NCBI GenBank assembly: GCA_964521305.1
Contig: CAZFQZ010000031.1
Span: 1 to 9,581 of the forward strand
DNA length: 9,581 nt
Origin: CAZBEJ01 sp964521305
Lineage (GTDB): Bacteria > Patescibacteriota > Microgenomatia > UBA1406 > GWC2-37-13
Reading direction: 5' to 3'
Shown here: positions 5,993 to 9,581 of the stretch, in pieces
Position numbering within the stretch: position 1 is the stretch's first letter
Layout: each line of letters begins with the position of its first letter
Made by a program: the position numbers and the translations under genes
Notes under the pieces: model-generated
The model's database searches: none
Seen by the model: only the letters and a program-made list of their open reading frames with translations
What the model was told of the DNA's origin: nothing

Positions 5993-7251
5993 TTATTACA
6001 TTCTAACACATCGGGGCAGCGGATAACGTAATCCAACGGTTTTTTTATTTCGAATGCAGAAGGAAAGACCTGTGTTTGGTAAAAGAAATACGTGCGGAGT
6101 TCATAGGCTGACGAGATCAATATGATGAACACAACAGCAAAGGGAATGAGTTTTTTCACGGCATACGTGGATTTCAACACGTAATACAACGGTAATCCGG
6201 CAAAATATGCCAGGGCAGGAAGCGTGGTATACGTTCTCAGCATGCTCGGATTTTCCCAAGGATATACCAGAATCGAGGGAATGATAGACAAGAGGAAATA
6301 CGAAAAGAAAAAGACAGAGTTTGATTTTTCTTTTGATCGAAGGGCGAAATAAAATCCGGCGATTACCAATACTATGATGATAGGATTCAATGCCGGTTTA
6401 TACGGATAATTATCCTTGCCGTTGGAATCCCCTTTATAGACAAGCATGGAAAAAGCCGATACAATATTTTCTCCCAAAAATGCTGCCTTTTGTTGAACGG
6501 AGAGTTTGGGATTGGAGAGAAAAAACAGTTCATTCACCCGTATATCTTTGTGTATGAGAAGATATGACTGCAAAGGGGTGATAAATATGATAAACGGAAT
6601 AAGAATATATAATAATGGTTCAAACGTTTGAACGTCAAAAACGGCAGAACGTTTTTGTTTCTTAAGAAACAAAACGAGAAATCCCAGGGGGAGCAGAAAG
6701 AAAATTCTTCCCGGTGTATACGAATTGAATGCGAAACCCGCGAACATACCGGTCAGGATAAGGTAAAATTTTTCTTTCCTTTTTAAGTAGACATAAAGAA
6801 AATAGATTGAGAACAGTTCGAGCGCCATAAGAAATACCGGCTCAAATGCGAACCGGGAAAAATCAATAAACCACCGGGACGTCGCAAGAATGAACGCCAT
6901 TACAAATGCCACCAAACTATTTTTGGTCATGTTCCGCATAATCAGATATAACAACAAAACACAGAGTACACCTGCAATGGCAGAAGGAAGTCTTAATGCC
7001 AGCGGCGTTATGCCGAGAAGTTTAAACGAGAGAAGAATGATATAAAAATAAAGGGTCGAATGTCCGGTTGCGAGGGGACTATAAGGGATATATGGTTTGT
7101 GGTTGAGGGATAAGGCAAGCTGGCTGAAGTATACTTCGTCGTATGCAAGATTGTGGGGAAGGATCGGGAATTTATAGAAAATGATTGCAGCGGTAACGGC
7201 CAGCAATAAAAATGGAAACAATATTTGTATTTTTTTGAATCGGTCAATCAT
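5989..7251 (-). CDS. GT39/PMT-like membrane glycosyltransferase D (short form)
   Basis: At 420 aa this is the shortest enzyme of the group. The first helix is at about 9-28, and the outer loop has NLAYDEVYFSQLALSL (34-49) with the acidic pair D38-E39. SPLATGHSTLYFYIILL (58-74) stands in the position of the H-P-P-L-Y-Y segment and keeps H64. DFSRFAFEP (130-138) resembles the conserved helix end with Arg followed by an acidic residue four positions on. YPWENPSMLRT (330-340) lies between late helices. It ends about 30 residues after its last helix (CPDVLECNK), so it lacks the large C-terminal outer domain of A, B, C and E. Its ATG overlaps the TGA of the GT2 gene by one base (TGATG), and its own TGA overlaps the ATG of enzyme C. 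That tight packing places it at the heart of the operon, downstream of the donor-making enzyme. Its substrate is unknown. Confidence 0.82.
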   Translation of the reverse strand: MIDRFKKIQILFPFLLLAVTAAIIFYKFPILPHNLAYDEVYFSQLALSLNHKPYIPYSPLATGHSTLYFYIILLSFKLLGITPLALRLPSAIAGVLCVLLLYLIMRNMTKNSLVAFVMAFILATSRWFIDFSRFAFEPVFLMALELFSIYFLYVYLKRKEKFYLILTGMFAGFAFNSYTPGRIFFLLPLGFLVLFLKKQKRSAVFDVQTFEPLLYILIPFIIFITPLQSYLLIHKDIRVNELFFLSNPKLSVQQKAAFLGENIVSAFSMLVYKGDSNGKDNYPYKPALNPIIIVLVIAGFYFALRSKEKSNSVFFFSYFLLSIIPSILVYPWENPSMLRTYTTLPALAYFAGLPLYYVLKSTYAVKKLIPFAVVFIILISSAYELRTYFFYQTQVFPSAFEIKKPLDYVIRCPDVLECNK

Positions 7252-7994
7252 CAGTATGCTTTTTTCAAATCAAAATATTTTATGAGCATTATGTCTTTGA
7301 GTCCTTCGACCGAGTCCTTGACGAAGTTCACGTGTTTGGTTTCGACGTGTTTCCAGTCGACCGGGATTTCTTTGATGTTGTAATGGAGTTTCGACGCAAC
7401 GAAAAGAAATTCCATATCGAATCCCGCGGATACCGACGATCCCGAAACGGAACGTTTCCGGTCGAATACTTTCAGTTTGTCGATGATGGTCATTGCGTTT
7501 GATCGTTTGAACAGTTTGAAACCGCACTGGGTATCTTTTATGTCGGGCAGGCCGATGATGACACGTTTGATCATGATTGCGGCCATTGCCATGATTTTTC
7601 TCGGAAGAGGTGCGCCTTTCCTGCCGGAGCTTCGTGAGCCGATGACAACAGGATAATTATCACCCACAGCTTTTACCAGGCGTTCTGCTTCTTCGATAGG
7701 AGTCGCCAGATCCATGTCCGAAAATATGACGTACTCGCTTGTTGCTTTTTGGATTCCCGTGATGACAGCATATGCTTTTCCCTGATGTTGGTTTTCGACC
7801 AGTTTGAACTTCGGAAAGATTTTGAGGTATTTTTCCCTGATAATGGATTTCGAGGAATCGGTTGAACCGTCGTCCACGATCAATACTTCATCGAAACGGA
7901 TGTCGTTTTTTGTATAGTTGCCGATCTTGTCCAGTACGCCTTTTTGTATATTCAGTTCCTCGTTGTAACAGGGAATGATGAGCGAAATATGCAT
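7251..7994 (-). CDS. GT2 polyprenyl-phosphate sugar synthase (ALG5/DPM1-like)
   Basis: This 247-aa GT-A-fold glycosyltransferase has LIIPCYNEELNI (5-16), VDDGSTD (40-46), and the metal-binding DMD (93-95) within FSDMDLATP (91-99), the form seen in dolichyl-phosphate beta-glucosyltransferase ALG5. DTQCGFKLF (154-162) and SAGFDMEFLF (189-198) are the conserved acceptor and catalytic segments. EIPVDWKH (209-216) is the typical C-terminal strand. It has no membrane helix and stops soon after the catalytic domain, so it is probably peripheral at the inner membrane face. By family it transfers a hexose (glucose, mannose or similar) from a nucleotide sugar to polyprenyl phosphate. Its position between GT-C genes, with a one-base overlap into enzyme D, strongly suggests that it makes the lipid-linked donor they use. 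The sugar cannot be decided from the sequence. The ATG at 7994 is the clear start, since MHISLIIPCYNEE begins the domain. No Shine-Dalgarno is visible. Confidence 0.92.
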   Translation of the reverse strand: MHISLIIPCYNEELNIQKGVLDKIGNYTKNDIRFDEVLIVDDGSTDSSKSIIREKYLKIFPKFKLVENQHQGKAYAVITGIQKATSEYVIFSDMDLATPIEEAERLVKAVGDNYPVVIGSRSSGRKGAPLPRKIMAMAAIMIKRVIIGLPDIKDTQCGFKLFKRSNAMTIIDKLKVFDRKRSVSGSSVSAGFDMEFLFVASKLHYNIKEIPVDWKHVETKHVNFVKDSVEGLKDIMLIKYFDLKKAY

Positions 7995-8018
7995 GTTAAT
8001 TTTTAATTTGAAATTAAC
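7995..8018. repeat. 24-bp inverted repeat at the GT39-E / GT2 junction
   Basis: GTTAATTT (7995-8002) and AAATTAAC (8011-8018) are perfect 8-bp arms around an 8-base spacer. One arm covers the stop codon of enzyme E, and the other touches the ATG of the GT2 gene. In RNA this would form an A/U-rich hairpin next to the GT2 start, which could tune its translation or act as a weak binding site. Its AT-richness means chance is possible. Confidence 0.4.
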
Positions 8019-9492
8019 TTGAGTGTACTAATTTGTAAATTTTCAATCCTTCGATTGTCCAGATGTTTTCTATTTTTGCTTTGCCGAACATGGAAATATT
8101 CCAGGACGGCGAATTGAGTACTTTACAAGGTTCTTGTGCGCACAGCACAAACATCTGGTTGGTTATCTGTACTTTTGCCCGGTCTGCAGGGACGATCCCC
8201 TTAAGTTCCAGGAAATACAGATAAGAGTCTTCGAAAAACTCAACCGGCCAGGTAGCGATATTGAACGGCTTATGATCTATTTTTTGGGCAAGAAAATCCG
8301 CCACTTTTTTTGCCTGCAGGATTTGGTTTGGAGGTTTTTGGTATAGAAATGCATAGTGCTGGCCATTTGCGAAAATATACCCGATGAAAAACAAAATACA
8401 TGCGATAACGCCAATATCTAACGAACGTTTTCTGACCAGCCCGGCAAAGATATATGCGCACGCAAGGAAGAAACTGAGATAAATAGTATGGTAGTAATGA
8501 GCGTGTCGAGCGCTGTTCAATAGGGAGAAGAAAAAAAGGTATGCGAATATGTTGATGAAATGGATGTGTAATAACGCACTGTTTTTTGCGCGAAAGGAAG
8601 TCACCAATATGAGAACCATAGCCAAAAGGATAAGGAACGAAATAAGTATGGAAATTTGACTCATCATGGTAAACGCGAAAAACGATTGTACCGTGTCGGA
8701 GATCCGTTGGATCAGCGATGCATTGGATACCACTCCCTGGACGGTAAACAGCTTGATGAGATTTTTCGTATTGAGGAAATTATGCCTCAGGTCGAATATG
8801 ATCAACGGCGATGTGAATACGGCAAATACCGCGACTGCAACTAGCGTGTTGATGGCATAGCCGATAAGATTTTTTGTGCTGCGCAGAGACAGGATGTAGT
8901 ACAAAAGCATAGGGATAACCAGAAGCGCGGCGAGATAGTGAAGTTGTAGGGAAAACGAATAAAACGCTCCCAGCAGAACCGCATACAAGGTTCTATCCGT
9001 CTGGATGAATTTGTAAAACCAGTACAAGGTAAAAAAAGAGAAAAACGGCAGCAGGTTTGGGTTCCACGAAAACCTGGACGCATCGATATTGACGAATGAA
9101 AATGCAACCAGCAGAAGAAAGAAAAGAGCGATAAGGGGATTGAATTCCTTTTTCACGACATAATACGAAAAAATGATGCCGATTATAGAAAAGAGTGCGA
9201 CGCCGAATGCCAAGCCAACAGGGTTAAAACGAAAAAGCAATAAAAATGGTGCAATCAGATAATAATAAAAAGGCCCGAGGTATACCTGGCCGACCGATGA
9301 AGACGCTCCGATTGCAGGAAAGTGCTGAAAAGCTACGATCCGTTTTACGATAATTGCGTCACGACCCTGATCGGACAAGAACATGGCGAACCCCTCAAGC
9401 CGGTATAACCGCAGAAATGTCGCTACGGCAATGATGGTCAAAACATACCAATAATTTTTCAGGAAAGTCATTAATCGTTTGTTCATAGACAT
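8014..9492 (-). CDS. GT39/PMT-like membrane glycosyltransferase E with variant SDQGRD motif
   Basis: From the ATG at 9492 this is a 492-aa polytopic protein with its first helix at about 14-28. Where the other four have D-E, its first loop reads MFLSDQGRDAIIVKRI (37-52), keeping D41 and D44 but with no Asp-Glu pair. VGQVYLGPFYYYLIAP (67-82) replaces the H-P-P-L segment. SRFSWNPNLLP (139-149) follows the second helix pair. Helices continue to about 380, then a soluble domain of about 110 residues contains LCAQEPC (450-456), a close Cys pair suited to an extracytoplasmic disulfide. I recognise it as a divergent GT39-like type; catalytic equivalence is inferred. An in-frame GTG at 9540, directly after a TAA, would add 16 polar residues. 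The ATG is preferred because family members usually start just before the first helix. It is the first gene of the block in this window and lies 19 bp upstream of the GT2 gene. Confidence 0.78.
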   Translation of the reverse strand: MSMNKRLMTFLKNYWYVLTIIAVATFLRLYRLEGFAMFLSDQGRDAIIVKRIVAFQHFPAIGASSSVGQVYLGPFYYYLIAPFLLLFRFNPVGLAFGVALFSIIGIIFSYYVVKKEFNPLIALFFLLLVAFSFVNIDASRFSWNPNLLPFFSFFTLYWFYKFIQTDRTLYAVLLGAFYSFSLQLHYLAALLVIPMLLYYILSLRSTKNLIGYAINTLVAVAVFAVFTSPLIIFDLRHNFLNTKNLIKLFTVQGVVSNASLIQRISDTVQSFFAFTMMSQISILISFLILLAMVLILVTSFRAKNSALLHIHFINIFAYLFFFSLLNSARHAHYYHTIYLSFFLACAYIFAGLVRKRSLDIGVIACILFFIGYIFANGQHYAFLYQKPPNQILQAKKVADFLAQKIDHKPFNIATWPVEFFEDSYLYFLELKGIVPADRAKVQITNQMFVLCAQEPCKVLNSPSWNISMFGKAKIENIWTIEGLKIYKLVHSS

Positions 9493-9581
9493 AATTGTAT
9501 GCGATACCTGCCGTTTTGGCAAATTGATGTTTTCGCTCACTTAAAATCTAACCGAAATTGATTCGTTCGCTCAAATAAAAA
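9493..9581. other. Upstream region of the glycosyltransferase block
   Basis: This stretch holds the possible GTG start (9540) of enzyme E, immediately preceded by an in-frame TAA (9543-9541). That TAA could be the stop of a preceding gene or simply the frame limit. TTCGCTCA occurs twice (9532-9539 and 9566-9573). TGCC and GGCA (9510-9522 region) make a 4-bp stem around GTTTT. No convincing promoter is visible on the minus strand before the window ends, so the operon may begin further upstream. Confidence 0.3.

Noticed and set aside
7270..7527. 85-codon minus-strand frame inside the GT2 gene
   Set aside because: It is an alternate-frame shadow; the GT2 frame has full family motifs throughout.
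8134..8150. TTGTGC-GCACA-GCACAA hairpin inside glycosyltransferase E
   Set aside because: It lies in coding sequence for the LCAQEPC segment and is explained by codons. There is no terminator context.
1226..9492. Defence island, CRISPR, phage or transposon system
   Set aside because: No nuclease, ATPase, integrase, transposase or spaced repeat array is encoded. All large genes are glycosyltransferases.
9532..9573. Direct repeat TTCGCTCA, two copies 34 bp apart
   Set aside because: Eight bases is too short to be significant, and there is no associated mobile element or promoter feature.

Overview
The window looks like a chromosomal segment from a Candidate Phyla Radiation (Patescibacteria) bacterium, most likely Microgenomates-like. 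This is inferred from three things: a tandem run of divergent GT39/PMT-like membrane glycosyltransferases, a small Trp-repressor-family regulator of the type common in those genomes, and almost no recognisable Shine-Dalgarno sequences. TGA works as a normal stop (ATGA and TGATG overlaps between genes), so the standard bacterial code fits. The recoded UGA=Gly code of Gracilibacteria/Absconditabacteria does not. No rRNA, tRNA, CRISPR array, insertion sequence or phage gene was seen.

Left edge (1-1225): a fragment of an EamA/DMT-type membrane protein runs off the edge on the minus strand and appears to lack its N-terminal part. Next comes a plus-strand DinB-like four-helix-bundle protein (121-621). 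Convergent to it is a minus-strand Trp-repressor-family HTH regulator (680-1117). The regulator's start is covered by an 18-bp perfect inverted repeat, and a 14-bp perfect palindrome lies a little further upstream. A 15-bp motif from its start region recurs in opposite orientation just past its stop.

Main block (1226-9492, all minus strand; transcription runs from high to low coordinates): a GT39-like enzyme with an unusual SDQGRD motif (8014-9492), then a GT2 polyprenyl-phosphate sugar synthase resembling ALG5/DPM1 (7251-7994), then two overlapping GT39-like genes (5989-7251 and 4535-5992). A 124-bp gap containing a nested hairpin follows, then two more nearly abutting GT39-like genes (2743-4410 and 1226-2740).

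The block makes sense as one surface-glycosylation module. The GT2 enzyme would load a sugar onto a polyprenyl phosphate at the cytoplasmic face. The five GT-C enzymes would then use lipid-linked sugars outside the membrane to decorate a glycan, lipid or protein. Donor sugars and acceptors cannot be read from the sequence. The five GT39-like proteins differ strongly in their first-loop acidic motif, length and C-terminal soluble region, which suggests different specificities rather than recent duplicates.
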